Part shown: in pieces, positions 46,754 through 55,662 of the stretch
Layout of the letters: every line of letters starts with the position of its first letter
Position numbering within the stretch: the stretch's first letter is position 1
Source: an uncultured Flavobacteriales bacterium
Lineage (GTDB): Bacteria > Bacteroidota > Bacteroidia > Flavobacteriales_G > Salibacteraceae
Reading direction: 5' to 3'
DNA length: 64,000 bases
NCBI GenBank assembly: GCA_937121175.1
Contig: CAKZKD010000004.1
Span: 186,001 to 250,000, forward strand
The notes under the pieces: generated by a model
Databases searched by the model: none
Told to the model about the DNA's origin: nothing
Seen by the model: the letters and a program-made list of their open reading frames with translations, nothing else
Position numbers and translations under genes: made by a program

Positions 46754-47254
46754 ATGGATATCAATTGGTTGGTTGTACTTGGTGCAGCTGTAATACCCAC
46801 AATTACAGGAATGATTTGGTACAACCCTAAAGTTATGGGTACTTTATGGATGAACGAATCTGGAATGACGGAAGAAAAAATACAAGGTGGAAATATGCCA
46901 CTGATTTTTGGGATTTCTTTCGTAATGGCTTTTTTATTAGCAGTTGAAATGAATTTTGTGGTAGTTCATCAAAACCATTTTTACTCAATATTAATGGGTG
47001 AACCCGGAATTATGGAACCTGGAAGCGAAATGTATTTGTTTGCTCAAGATTTTATGGAAAAGTATGGTCGAAATTTCCGCACATTTAAACATGGATTATT
47101 CCATGGAATTGTAGCTGGAATTTTATTTGCTCTTCCAATATTGGCAACAAATGCATTGTTTGAAAGAAGGAGTTTTAAATACATAGCTGTAAATGCAGGA
47201 TACTGGATTCTCACTATCGGCCTTATGGGCGGAGTGATTTGTCAGTGGGCCTAA
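46754..47254 (+). CDS. DUF1761 membrane protein
   Basis: The protein has 166 residues with four membrane helices. MDINWLVVLGAAVIPTITGMIWYNPKVMGTLWMNESGMTEE is the DUF1761 opening (WYNPxxxGxxW). Function unknown. It follows LysE by 11 nt and is followed by a terminator. Confidence 0.85.
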   Translation: MDINWLVVLGAAVIPTITGMIWYNPKVMGTLWMNESGMTEEKIQGGNMPLIFGISFVMAFLLAVEMNFVVVHQNHFYSILMGEPGIMEPGSEMYLFAQDFMEKYGRNFRTFKHGLFHGIVAGILFALPILATNALFERRSFKYIAVNAGYWILTIGLMGGVICQWA

Positions 47255-47280
47255 CATTTTATTCTGTTTTTAATATTAAA

Positions 47281-47306
47281 GGCTGTGCATGTGCGCAGCC
47301 TTTTTT
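47281..47306 (+). terminator. Intrinsic terminator after DUF1761
   Basis: GGCTGTGCA and TGCGCAGCC pair (one G-T wobble) around TG, followed by six T. The T-run overlaps the stop of the convergent gene at 47305. Confidence 0.85.
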
Positions 47307-48312
47307 AATTTCCCTTTATTCGTTCCCACAGAATACCAAACATTTCACTGGCATTCTCAACATCTGGCTGGCGTTGTGTAACAGTTAGCACTCCGTTTTT
47401 GTACACCAAATCGTAACGGAAAACAAATTCTTCCGTTGCCTCTCCAAAAGAAAACATACCAAAGCGCAAATCATTAAAGGCATAACCCTCTTCGGTTTTT
47501 TGAATGATGTACCAGCCTTTGCACAGTTTTATTAATCGTTTTACAATTTCCTCATCCATAATTTGAGTGAACTCACCCCTATTTTTATTCACCTTATTAA
47601 AGGCAATGGTTTCCTGAGTGTCAAACAAAGAATAATAACCAATAAAATAGCTGCTATCTGCATCTACGTTAGCTGTCCAGAGTACACTATTCAATGGTGT
47701 AGGTCGGTTAGATATCTCATCGTACTCAATATTCTGTGCTTTTAAGCTGTCTTCGAATTTAAAATAGGTGTATCCCTTTATACCCAGAGTGAGTACCATA
47801 TAACTTGAACTTAGAATAATACCCAAACGATTAATTGAACTGCGTTTTGGGTGAGTTCTATGGTAGAATAACGCAGCTGCAGTACACACCAAAAATGGAA
47901 TAGTGTAAAGAGGGTCGGCAACAAAAATATTTTGGTAAGAAACTTTCAATTCCAGCGGCCAAAAGAGCTGCGTACCCCATGTAGTGTGTGCATCTAACAA
48001 TGGATGGGTGATAAAACTCCAAAAGAATAGCCAGGACCATTGCTTCCAATTCGCCTCGTTAGATTTTTGGTATAGCTTGGAAATTAACCACCCAAAAACC
48101 GGTGCCATTACCACGCTAAATAAAATGGAATGTGTAACTCCTCTATGCATTTCGTTGGCCGTTACAATGTCGGTAAACTGTTTTGCCAATACATCCAAAT
48201 CTGGGATTGTGCCTGCAATTGCACCCCAAAGCATAGCTTTATTCCCTACTTTCTTACCAAGTGTAACTTCTGCAACAGAAGCTCCAAGAACAATTTGAGT
48301 TAACGAATCCAT
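47305..48312 (-). CDS. Membrane-bound metal-dependent hydrolase (DUF457/YdjM-like)
   Basis: The protein has 335 residues. The front (MDSLTQIVLGASVAEVTLGKKVGNKAMLWGAIAGTIPDLDVLA, HRGVTHS, THPLLDAHTTWGTQLFWP) is the LexA-binding inner-membrane hydrolase family, with His and Asp motifs HRGxTHS and HPLLDAHTxWG in the membrane. Four helices and a soluble C-terminal half follow. Substrate unknown. Its start lies 2 nt after the stop of the FemAB/GNAT-like gene, so the two are cotranscribed. Confidence 0.87.
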   Translation of the reverse strand: MDSLTQIVLGASVAEVTLGKKVGNKAMLWGAIAGTIPDLDVLAKQFTDIVTANEMHRGVTHSILFSVVMAPVFGWLISKLYQKSNEANWKQWSWLFFWSFITHPLLDAHTTWGTQLFWPLELKVSYQNIFVADPLYTIPFLVCTAAALFYHRTHPKRSSINRLGIILSSSYMVLTLGIKGYTYFKFEDSLKAQNIEYDEISNRPTPLNSVLWTANVDADSSYFIGYYSLFDTQETIAFNKVNKNRGEFTQIMDEEIVKRLIKLCKGWYIIQKTEEGYAFNDLRFGMFSFGEATEEFVFRYDLVYKNGVLTVTQRQPDVENASEMFGILWERIKGN

Positions 48313-48314
48313 TA

Positions 48315-49523
48315 TTAAGCAAAGGTAAACGCAGCTTTGAAAGGATTGCGCAGTTCAAATTCAGTTGGTTTTATAGAAGCAATTACAGGTTTTAAAATCT
48401 GGTTGGACAACGTATTGCGATGTCTAATGTATAATTTCATTTTAGCGGGTTGTGCACCTAAGGTTGACTTTAACTCTTCGGCGGTTCGTCCAAAATATAT
48501 AGTCTCTAAATTCTTTTCGATTGCCATGTCAATCATATCGTACAGCATACGCTGATATACCGCATACTCCTTATTAATGGTGTAATCCAATCCAACATAA
48601 TTTGCCTCTAAAGCCACGCTATATAAAACAGTTGCCGTGCTAAAACCTACTATTTTATCATTCAGTTTATAAGCTCTAAAAACAAAATTTCGAGCTAAAT
48701 TTTCCTTTAATTGAGCAAACGCATCTGCGGTTAAATCACACAAATTAAACTCGGATTGATTGACCACATTTGCAAATAGTTTTTCAATTTTTTTCGAATT
48801 TTCACGAATGTCATTGGCTGAAAAATCTACGACTTGTAGCGCAGCAGATTTCTTAAACGTACTCTTCGCCTTAGTTCTAAACTTGGTGGTCATACTTTCC
48901 AAATAGTCCTCGAACGAACTCCAATTCGAATGAATGGGCATGAGCATATTTGCATCAATTTCCAGCTCTCTAAAATTGTGTTTTTCGAAATGCCTTTTAC
49001 TCTCCTCAGCAGTATCTGGCCAAAACTCCTTCATTAAATAATAAGACACTTGGTTGTCGTTCACAGACTCGTTGTCTTTTATGTATTTAAAGGCATTATT
49101 AAGTAAACTAATTGCAGCTGTTCGGTCAATCTCGGGGATAAATGCAAAGCCATTTTCGCCACACGAAAACAAATTGCCACAAACTAACACTTTTGCATTA
49201 ATCGTGTTTAGTAGCTTCTGTTTCACTACTGTCTTTACTTTACAAAAAATGTCTTCGTGATTCTCAAATTGTTCCTCCACTTTAAGTACTTGAACAATTG
49301 CAGATCCTATCGCCGTATTCTCTTTTGAGTAAAATTGAATATATCTGAATTCCACTTCATGAGACATTGAATTTTCAATTGCCGATAAATAAGGAATACT
49401 TAGATAAATGTTGTTTTTGAAGTTGCAAGTGTTCCAATCGTTTTCGTTGATTTGATGTACAGAATTGTGAAGACAAATCTGTACACCACTATCTTCTTTT
49501 ATGCAAGTAAACTTGAGATTCAT
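48315..49523 (-). CDS. FemAB/GNAT-like acyltransferase
   Basis: ATG 49523 gives 402 residues, cytosolic. The C-terminal half resembles the GNAT fold seen in FemAB/PF04339-type proteins: NFVFRAYKLNDKIVGFSTATVLYSVALEANYVGLDYTINKEYAVYQRMLYDMIDMAIEKN and YFGRTAEELKSTLGAQPAKMKLYIRHRN. Such proteins transfer an acyl or aminoacyl group to an unknown acceptor. The call rests on pattern; the acceptor is unknown. Confidence 0.65.
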   Translation of the reverse strand: MNLKFTCIKEDSGVQICLHNSVHQINENDWNTCNFKNNIYLSIPYLSAIENSMSHEVEFRYIQFYSKENTAIGSAIVQVLKVEEQFENHEDIFCKVKTVVKQKLLNTINAKVLVCGNLFSCGENGFAFIPEIDRTAAISLLNNAFKYIKDNESVNDNQVSYYLMKEFWPDTAEESKRHFEKHNFRELEIDANMLMPIHSNWSSFEDYLESMTTKFRTKAKSTFKKSAALQVVDFSANDIRENSKKIEKLFANVVNQSEFNLCDLTADAFAQLKENLARNFVFRAYKLNDKIVGFSTATVLYSVALEANYVGLDYTINKEYAVYQRMLYDMIDMAIEKNLETIYFGRTAEELKSTLGAQPAKMKLYIRHRNTLSNQILKPVIASIKPTEFELRNPFKAAFTFA

Positions 49524-49603
49524 GTGATGCAATCGGAAGTGTAAAACTAGCCCAAGGAACCTATATCAATAGCTTAATAAATGGTAAGATAATAATCAGA
49601 AAC

Positions 49604-50716
49604 TTAGTCCCACCATTTATGCACGGGTGTATCTACTCCAACTGCAAAACGCTCACCTATCACTGGAGTTACAAACGATTGATTTAATTCTTGGGCTTTA
49701 GCCGTAAAACGCACAATTGGATCTTGCCACAGATGAGGCGCAAGGTCAAACGCACCCCAATGAATAGGCATTAGTACTTTTCCTTTAACGTCGATTCCCG
49801 CCTGTATCGATTGTTCTGGCATCATGTGTATTTGCGCCCATTGTTCGTTGTATTGACCATTTTCCATCATGGCTAAATCGAACGGACCAAACTTCTCTCC
49901 AATTTGTTTAAAATGTGGCCCGTAACCACCGTCTCCGCTAAAGTAGATGTTCTGATTCTCACCTTTGACAATCCAACTGGCCCATTGCGTTTTGTTACGA
50001 TCGGTAATTGCTCTTCCCGAAAAATGACGAGATGGAGCGGCTGTAAATTTAACTCCCTCAAAGTCTGCACTTTGCCACCAATCTAATTCTGTAATTTTTT
50101 CGGCAGGAACTCCCCAATGTTTGAGGTGAGAACCAACGCCTAGTGCGGTGTAAAAGTGCTTGGTTTTGTCTTTCAATTTAAGAATGGATTCATGATCAAG
50201 ATGATCGTAGTGGTCATGAGAAATGATGATGGCATCAATGTCACCTATAGCAGAAAAATCGATCGGTTCTTGATAACCAAATCTTTGAGTCATAAAACTT
50301 ACGGGTGCCGAAGCTGAACCTAGCATTGGATCTAATAATATTGTTTTGCCATCTATTTCCAGCTTTACTGCCGAGTGACCATACCAAGTAATGTAAGCCA
50401 ACGAATCAATGTAAGTGGAGTTTCCTTCCTCCCATTTCGTAGGTAATAGCTTAGCTGGGTTCTTGCCTTTTGGTGGAAAAAGCAAACTCTGCATCAAGTC
50501 TGGAAGTTTAGACAAATCCAATTCCATACTGGTCTCTATTATATTGATGAACTCTTCATTCTGAAAATTTTCAGATTGTTTAATACGTATTAAGTCTTCT
50601 CCTTCAGGTTTGGCTCCAAACTGAGGTGCTAAAGAAACAAAAAGGGTAACTCCTATTGAAATTACAACAACTATGAGTGCAAGAACAAGCGCTATTCTCT
50701 TTATGATTTTAAACAT
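49604..50716 (-). CDS. MBL-fold hydrolase (UlaG/NAPE-PLD-like)
   Basis: ATG 50716 gives 370 residues (MFKIIKRIALVLALIVVVIS) with an N-terminal membrane anchor. The metal motif is HDHYDHLD, with YGHSAVKLEIDGKTILLDPML, RHFSGR, YFSGDGGYGPHF and MPIHWGAFDLAPHLW, the layout of NAPE-PLD-type phosphodiesterases. It may cleave a phospholipid-derived or related phosphodiester; the substrate is inference from family. Confidence 0.88.
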   Translation of the reverse strand: MFKIIKRIALVLALIVVVISIGVTLFVSLAPQFGAKPEGEDLIRIKQSENFQNEEFINIIETSMELDLSKLPDLMQSLLFPPKGKNPAKLLPTKWEEGNSTYIDSLAYITWYGHSAVKLEIDGKTILLDPMLGSASAPVSFMTQRFGYQEPIDFSAIGDIDAIIISHDHYDHLDHESILKLKDKTKHFYTALGVGSHLKHWGVPAEKITELDWWQSADFEGVKFTAAPSRHFSGRAITDRNKTQWASWIVKGENQNIYFSGDGGYGPHFKQIGEKFGPFDLAMMENGQYNEQWAQIHMMPEQSIQAGIDVKGKVLMPIHWGAFDLAPHLWQDPIVRFTAKAQELNQSFVTPVIGERFAVGVDTPVHKWWD

Positions 50717-50830
50717 TTCAAATGTATTAGATGGTTGCAATTTTAAGTAAAACGAGCCACGTCGGAATAACACAAATCAGGGTCTAAAAAAAGTAAATTA
50801 TGTAATTAGTGTTGTCTTAAATCTGAAGAC

Positions 50831-50864
50831 AAAAAAAACGCATACCGAAAATCGACATGCGTTT
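50831..50864 (-). terminator. Intrinsic terminator after the Na/Pi symporter gene
   Basis: On the minus strand AAACGCAT pairs with ATGCGTTT, with further inner pairs, and the right arm continues into a run of T. It lies 26 nt after the symporter stop at 50891. Confidence 0.88.
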
Positions 50865-50890
50865 AAAATATCCTGTATTTCGCGGAAAAT

Positions 50891-52633
50891 TTACACTGAA
50901 TCTCCGCGCAAATCTGAGTTTACATCATAGATATGGTCACCCAACTTTTCCGCTGAAGAGATAAGGTCCACAAACATTAAACCTGCTTTAATATTATAAT
51001 CTCCTTTTTCTATGCTTTTCAAATGCTGTTTTCTGAATTTAGAACGCAATTCATTTATTTCTTCTTCAACACGCTTTGCCTCATCTTTCTCCAAGCCTTC
51101 ATAAGAGCCTTCCAAGCTGTTTTGCAAAATAGAAATTGCTTCATTTACTTTCAAAAACAATTCAATCAAATTATCACGTTGTTCAGGAGTAAACCATACT
51201 TTTTCGTTGACTTTTCGCTCGATAGTTTTGGACATTTGATACATTACATCAGCGGCCCGTTCCATATCGTTAATGGCACTCAACATACTTCGAATAGTAG
51301 TTGAACTTTTTTCGGAAAGTTCGGTCTCAGAAAGTTTTATTAAATATTGCCCAACTTCAACTTCCAGTTGATCTGCGATATCCTCATACTTATCAATTTT
51401 TTTAAGTTTTTTGTTAATGATGGAACGGTCTTTTTCTACCAATAGCATATCCAAATGTTTCATCATTTTAGACAAAACCTTTCCCATGTTGGCAATCTCT
51501 TTTTTAGCCTCCAACAGCGATAATTCAACCGAAGCCATAACTCCAGAACCAATATACTCTAATGAGAATTTTTCGTCGTCTTCATCTTTTGGCTTTACCA
51601 TTTTTTCAGCAATTGCTGCCAACTTATGAGCAAAACCAATAAGTACTAAAACATTTAAGAAATTGAACATTGTATGGAACGCAGACAAACCATACGTTAC
51701 CGCCGTTACTCTTGTCTCCATATCGGTTTCTGACAAACCGGCCAAATCCATATTATTTCCCCATTCTAATGGAGAAGGGAACCCCATGCCCATAGCAACC
51801 ATCTCCACAAATTGTAAGAAAAATGGGAAAATCAATAGCATCCACGTTACGCCAATTATATTGAACATGGAATGTATTCTCGCTGAACGCTTGGCATGAA
51901 CATTCCCTACTATAGAGGCTAATTCTGCAGTTATAGTTGTTCCAATATTTTCACCCAATACCATTGCGGCAGCAACATCAAAAGGAATCCAACCTTTAGC
52001 TACAAGCACCAAGGTTATGGTCATTGAAGCACTTGACGATTGAACCACAATGGTTAGAATGGTTCCAATGAGAATAAAAAACAAATAAGAACCGTACCCC
52101 CAATTAGCAAAACTTTGTAAGAATTGTAATATTTCTGGGTTGTGTTTAATATCTGGAACTGAACCTTTTAGAAAGCTCAACCCCATAAAAAGTAACGCAA
52201 AACCAATTAAAAATTCAGACCAAAAGCGCCAGTTTCCTCTTCGGACGAACATCATTGGAAAAGCTACAGCTATTATTGGTAGAGCCATGGCGGCAATTTT
52301 TATTTTAAAGCCAAGAATGGATACCAGCCAAGCAGTAATCGTTGTACCGATATTGGCCCCCATCATAATACCAGCAGATTGAATTAAAGAAAGTAGTCCC
52401 GCATTTACAAAACTCACTGTCATCACAGTGGTTACAGAAGAAGATTGTACAAGAGCAGTAATTAAAAAACCTGAAAGAACACCTAAATACCTGTTTTTAG
52501 TCATTGTTCCCAAAACTCGTTTAAGCTGAGTACCCGCAGCCTTTTGAATTCCTTCGCTCATCACTTTCATTCCGTAAATGAAAAAACCGAGAGAGCCAAT
52601 AACTTTTACTGCATCAAATAATCCAAATTCCAT
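50891..52633 (-). CDS. Na+/phosphate symporter with PhoU-like domain
   Basis: The protein has 580 residues. The N-terminal half is the Na/Pi cotransporter domain with two repeated QSSS motifs (ALVQSSSVTTVM, VVQSSSASMTIT) in inverted halves and GANIGTT/GENIGTT. The C-terminal 200 residues are PhoU-like helices (KKEIANMGKVLSKMMKHLDMLL, LSAINDMERAADVMYQMS), which couple transport to phosphate status. It is divergent from the phosphate-type porin. A -7 box and a candidate Pho-box lie upstream. Confidence 0.93.
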   Translation of the reverse strand: MEFGLFDAVKVIGSLGFFIYGMKVMSEGIQKAAGTQLKRVLGTMTKNRYLGVLSGFLITALVQSSSVTTVMTVSFVNAGLLSLIQSAGIMMGANIGTTITAWLVSILGFKIKIAAMALPIIAVAFPMMFVRRGNWRFWSEFLIGFALLFMGLSFLKGSVPDIKHNPEILQFLQSFANWGYGSYLFFILIGTILTIVVQSSSASMTITLVLVAKGWIPFDVAAAMVLGENIGTTITAELASIVGNVHAKRSARIHSMFNIIGVTWMLLIFPFFLQFVEMVAMGMGFPSPLEWGNNMDLAGLSETDMETRVTAVTYGLSAFHTMFNFLNVLVLIGFAHKLAAIAEKMVKPKDEDDEKFSLEYIGSGVMASVELSLLEAKKEIANMGKVLSKMMKHLDMLLVEKDRSIINKKLKKIDKYEDIADQLEVEVGQYLIKLSETELSEKSSTTIRSMLSAINDMERAADVMYQMSKTIERKVNEKVWFTPEQRDNLIELFLKVNEAISILQNSLEGSYEGLEKDEAKRVEEEINELRSKFRKQHLKSIEKGDYNIKAGLMFVDLISSAEKLGDHIYDVNSDLRGDSV

Positions 52634-52647
52634 GTTAAAAATTTTAG

Positions 52648-52655
52648 CAAAAATA
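52648..52655 (-). promoter_or_regulatory. Candidate -7 box (TATTTTTG) of the Na/Pi symporter gene
   Basis: The minus-strand TATTTTTG fits TAnnTTTG and ends 14 nt before the ATG at 52633. Confidence 0.5.
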
Positions 52656-52686
52656 CCTTAGGAGAACACCACCATACTACCCTGAA

Positions 52687-52704
52687 TGTTAACTAAATGT
52701 TAGG
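52687..52704. promoter_or_regulatory. Candidate Pho-box: TGTTA direct repeats at 11-bp spacing
   Basis: TGTTAAC, TAAA, TGTTAGG: two 7-mers with a 4-nt AT spacer, the 11-bp periodic layout of PhoB operators (CTGTCAT-type). A third half-site CGTTACT starts at 52716. It lies about 32 nt beyond the symporter -7 box, an activator-like position, between two phosphate transport genes. The match to the classical consensus is partial. Confidence 0.4.
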
Positions 52705-52815
52705 CTTTTTTAAGACGTTACTAACAATTCGTAGGAAACCCCTGTAATCACTGCACTAGTTCTTTAAGATTACGTAAACATTAATTTTTCTATATGCATA
52801 GAATAAGAACTCTAG

Positions 52816-52823
52816 TACTTTTG
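52816..52823 (+). promoter_or_regulatory. Candidate -7 box (TACTTTTG) of the porin gene
   Basis: TACTTTTG ends 28 nt before the porin ATG at 52852. Confidence 0.6.
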
Positions 52824-52851
52824 CGCCAAATATGAACACAACATTTTTTAT

Positions 52852-54012
52852 ATGTTAAGAATTTCACTCCTACTCACTACTTCTCTACTATTAACGATTG
52901 CCGGAAATGGGCAAATTTCTAAACTTACTAAAGAAAAATATGCGAGGGGAATTCGATATGAAGCCCCTGACAGTTCATTTTATGTAAAGTTTGGGCTAAG
53001 AATGCAAAACCTAGTTGTGGTAACCGCTCCTGAAAATGGACCAACCGAAACTCGCGCTTTAGTTAGACGTTTCCGTTTCAAATTTGATGGTTGGATTCTA
53101 AATCCTGACTTAGTATATAAAGTAGAGGTAGGACAATCGAATATTGACGTTGGCGGCGGAAGTAATTTATTACTTGATGCTGTCCTGAAATACCATGCAG
53201 GCAAAAACCTTTGGCTATGGTTTGGACAAACCAAATTACCTGGCAACAGAGAACGTGTTGTTTCTTCTCAGTCCTTAGAAACTGTTGACCGTAGTGCGCT
53301 TAACTCCGCTTACAACGTTGATCGAGATATGGGTTTTCAAATCCGTCATTCTATGACGATTGGAAAAGTTTTGATTAGAGAACAAGCTTCTGTTAGTGGA
53401 GGTGAAGGTAGGAATTGGTCGGTTGGTAACTCTGGTGGATTGTGTTATACAGGGCGTGTTGAGATACTACCAATGGGTAAATTCGCAAGTAAAGGTGATT
53501 ATTTTTTAGCGGATTTAAAACATGAACAAAAACCTAAACTGGCCTTCGGAGCAAATTACGATTTGAACGATTTAGCTTCAAAATCAAAGGGTCAACGTGG
53601 TTCAGAATTGGATTTTCAAAGAACTTTACATTCATACATGGCTGACATGATCTTCAAGTACAAAGGGTTTTCTGTTTTCTCGGAAATAATGAGAAAAGAA
53701 GCTACCGACCCTTTTGGAGCAGCTGAAAAAGCACTAGACCCAACCATTACGGGAACATTTGTAACGGGTTATGGTTTTAACGGTCAAGCGGGTTATGTAA
53801 CAAAAGGTGGTTGGGGAGCTGTTGGTCGTTTCACCAATGTAACTCCAGATGCAGAAACATTCATGAACGAAAACAATCAATATACTTTAGCATTATCACG
53901 ATACATTGTAAAGCACAAATTCAAGATACAAACCGATGGGACGTACATTGATAACTTAGGTGCTGCGCCAAATGTTTTCATGTGGAGATTCCACATGGAA
54001 GTAGGGTTTTAG
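52852..54012 (+). CDS. Phosphate-type outer-membrane porin (OprO/OprP-like)
   Basis: The protein has 386 residues with a signal peptide (MLRISLLLTTSLLLTIAGNGQ). Strands such as FYVKFGLRMQNLVVV, LVRRFRFKFDGWILNPDLVYKVEVGQSN, LKYHAGKNLWLWFGQTKLPGNRERVVSSQSLETVDRS fit the phosphate-selective porin O/P family. It should bring phosphate or other anions across the outer membrane. The context supports phosphate: the Na/Pi symporter is divergent on the other strand with a shared 218-nt control region. An ATG at 52832 is out of consideration because it does not give the signal peptide. Confidence 0.87.
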   Translation: MLRISLLLTTSLLLTIAGNGQISKLTKEKYARGIRYEAPDSSFYVKFGLRMQNLVVVTAPENGPTETRALVRRFRFKFDGWILNPDLVYKVEVGQSNIDVGGGSNLLLDAVLKYHAGKNLWLWFGQTKLPGNRERVVSSQSLETVDRSALNSAYNVDRDMGFQIRHSMTIGKVLIREQASVSGGEGRNWSVGNSGGLCYTGRVEILPMGKFASKGDYFLADLKHEQKPKLAFGANYDLNDLASKSKGQRGSELDFQRTLHSYMADMIFKYKGFSVFSEIMRKEATDPFGAAEKALDPTITGTFVTGYGFNGQAGYVTKGGWGAVGRFTNVTPDAETFMNENNQYTLALSRYIVKHKFKIQTDGTYIDNLGAAPNVFMWRFHMEVGF

Positions 54013-54025
54013 AATCTAATTAAGC

Positions 54026-54586
54026 CTATACCCCGTTCTTCTTTTCAAACATTTCAATCAGCTCTTCATCAGACATGCCTAATGTTTTTATGGCAACTCG
54101 AGCATCTTGAGCAAGTGTGTGGTCGGGGAACTTATCAATTACAACCTGGTATTTTGCTTCTGCACTTCCCAAATTATTTAAATAGTTGTGGTAAATAAAC
54201 GCTATTATATAGTGAGTTTCTACTGATTTGTCCTGTTCTGGAAAACTCCGATTCAATTGCTCAAAAATTTCGATGCTTTTAATGAATTGGCCAATTCCCA
54301 TTCGTAACTCTCCTGCTTTAAACATGAAGTCTGATGCTATAGAATCATTGACATTATTCATAGCATAAGTGAAGTACAACCTCGAAAGTTTCGAAGCTTT
54401 AAACGTATCAATTTGTTGATTTTGAACTGCCATCATTGACTTTTCCATGGCAATAATTTCATTATAAGCTTGTTGCTTAATCTCTGCGTCAGTAAGCTGT
54501 TTTGGCTCAGCAGTTTTCTCCTCTTGCTCTCCGCAGGCAACGACTGCAAGAGAAATCAATGTAATTAGAACAAATCTTTTCATCAT
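54026..54586 (-). CDS. TPR-like lipoprotein, unknown function
   Basis: The protein has 186 residues with a lipoprotein signal (LAVVACGEQ). The mature part is helical with TPR-like pairs (FIKSIEIFEQLNRSFPEQ, HYIIAFIYHNYLNNLGSAEAKYQVVIDKFPDHTLAQDARVAIKTLG). It may be a scaffold for an envelope complex. The tandem ATGATG overlaps the def stop TGA, so it is coupled to def and ruvX. Confidence 0.75.
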   Translation of the reverse strand: MMKRFVLITLISLAVVACGEQEEKTAEPKQLTDAEIKQQAYNEIIAMEKSMMAVQNQQIDTFKASKLSRLYFTYAMNNVNDSIASDFMFKAGELRMGIGQFIKSIEIFEQLNRSFPEQDKSVETHYIIAFIYHNYLNNLGSAEAKYQVVIDKFPDHTLAQDARVAIKTLGMSDEELIEMFEKKNGV

Positions 54587-55173
54587 TTTACAAATCTCAT
54601 TTTATAACCAGCGTCAATATTACCTTTCTTAATGTTGGTAAGCTTACGTTGCATCAATCTTTTTTTAATCGGGCTGATTTTATCTGTGAATAACACTCCT
54701 TCAATATGATCGTACTCATGTTGAATAACTCGTGCAGCAAATCCGTCGTAAGTTTCTTCTTTCAGATTCCAATTTTCGTCGTAGTATTCAATAGTAACTT
54801 CCTCCTGTCGTTTTACATCAGCTCTAATTTCCGGAATACTTAAACATCCTTCTTCAAACGCCCAATCATCGCCTGTTTCTTCTACAATAATTGGATTAAT
54901 AAAGGCTCTTTTAAAATCCTTAAGATTCTCGTATTCTTTTTGCTCTTCGGGGTCTTTTGAGTTTTTGTAATCTTTGGCATAGCGCGTACCATCCACAATG
55001 AACAAACGCAAACTTAACCCTACTTGAGGTGCAGCCAATCCTACCCCATTTGCCGAATACATGGTTTCGAACATGTTTTTCAAAATCTCAGGAAGCTTAG
55101 CATCCTTTTCTTCAATTTCCTCACATTCTTTTCTAAGCACAGGATGTCCGTAGGCATATATCGGATATATCAT
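54583..55173 (-). CDS. def: Peptide deformylase
   Basis: It removes the formyl group from nascent proteins' N-terminal Met. The protein has 196 residues. The three motifs are clear: GVGLAAPQVG (about 42-51), EEGCLSIPEI (about 108-117, Cys metal ligand) and QHEYDHIEGVLF (about 151-162, two His ligands and catalytic Glu). An insert of about 18 residues (KDYKNSKDPEEQKEYENLKD) between motifs is typical of Bacteroidota. Its ATG overlaps ruvX by 4 nt (ATGA). Confidence 0.96.
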   Translation of the reverse strand: MIYPIYAYGHPVLRKECEEIEEKDAKLPEILKNMFETMYSANGVGLAAPQVGLSLRLFIVDGTRYAKDYKNSKDPEEQKEYENLKDFKRAFINPIIVEETGDDWAFEEGCLSIPEIRADVKRQEEVTIEYYDENWNLKEETYDGFAARVIQHEYDHIEGVLFTDKISPIKKRLMQRKLTNIKKGNIDAGYKMRFVK

Positions 55174-55589
55174 AATCTATCTTTTGATGACAAGTACGAC
55201 TGCAAAATTATAGTTGCACTCACCTCATCTAGCAATTCTTTTTTTCTTCTATCTTTCTTTTTAACCCCAGACTGAATCATACTATCCATAGCTAAGCTAC
55301 TTGTAAAACGTTCATCAACTCTCTTTACAGGTAAATCTGGAAGTAGTTTTCTTACTTTGCTCAAAAAAGATTGAATGTCATTTTCCACTTCATTCAATTC
55401 ATTGTTCCAGCGCCTAGCTTCACCAACTACCAAGGTTTCAAGCTCTTCTTTTTGAGCGTATTCAAAAACAAATTTTGGAGCCTCGTCAGCAGTCACTGTG
55501 GTTAGTCCGGTGGCTATTATTTGCAAGGAATCGGTAACAGCAATCCCAACTCGCTTTGTGCCATAATCTATTGCCATTATCCTTGCCAT
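55170..55589 (-). CDS. ruvX: RuvX/YqgF-family RNase H-like protein
   Basis: The protein has 139 residues. MAIDYGTKRVGIAVTDSLQIIATGL (residues 5-29) is the RNase H-fold opening with catalytic Asp; LVVGEARRWNNELNEVE and VKRVDERFTSSLA follow. In other bacteria this family matures the 16S rRNA 5' end or resolves Holliday junctions. It leads the ruvX-def-lipoprotein unit. Confidence 0.93.
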   Translation of the reverse strand: MARIMAIDYGTKRVGIAVTDSLQIIATGLTTVTADEAPKFVFEYAQKEELETLVVGEARRWNNELNEVENDIQSFLSKVRKLLPDLPVKRVDERFTSSLAMDSMIQSGVKKKDRRKKELLDEVSATIILQSYLSSKDRL

Positions 55590-55600
55590 ACTATCAAATG

Positions 55601-55608
55601 CAAAAATA
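55601..55608 (-). promoter_or_regulatory. Candidate -7 box (TATTTTTG) of ruvX-def
   Basis: The minus-strand TATTTTTG ends 11 nt before the ruvX ATG at 55589. Confidence 0.5.
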
Positions 55609-55662
55609 CAGCGTATTTCACATTCAACGGCTTTTGAAAATCAACGAAGTAATAAGAAAAGG

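Noticed and set aside
47984-48298. Plus-strand 104-residue frame opposite the DUF457-like gene, and similar frames opposite the symporter (51023-51304, 51663-51899)
   Set aside because: Antisense shadows of membrane protein genes; hydrophobic codons give long open antisense frames by chance.
50719-50726. TACATTTG on the minus strand as the promoter of the MBL hydrolase
   Set aside because: It ends 2 nt before the chosen ATG at 50716, which would put the transcription start inside the gene; likely a chance match.
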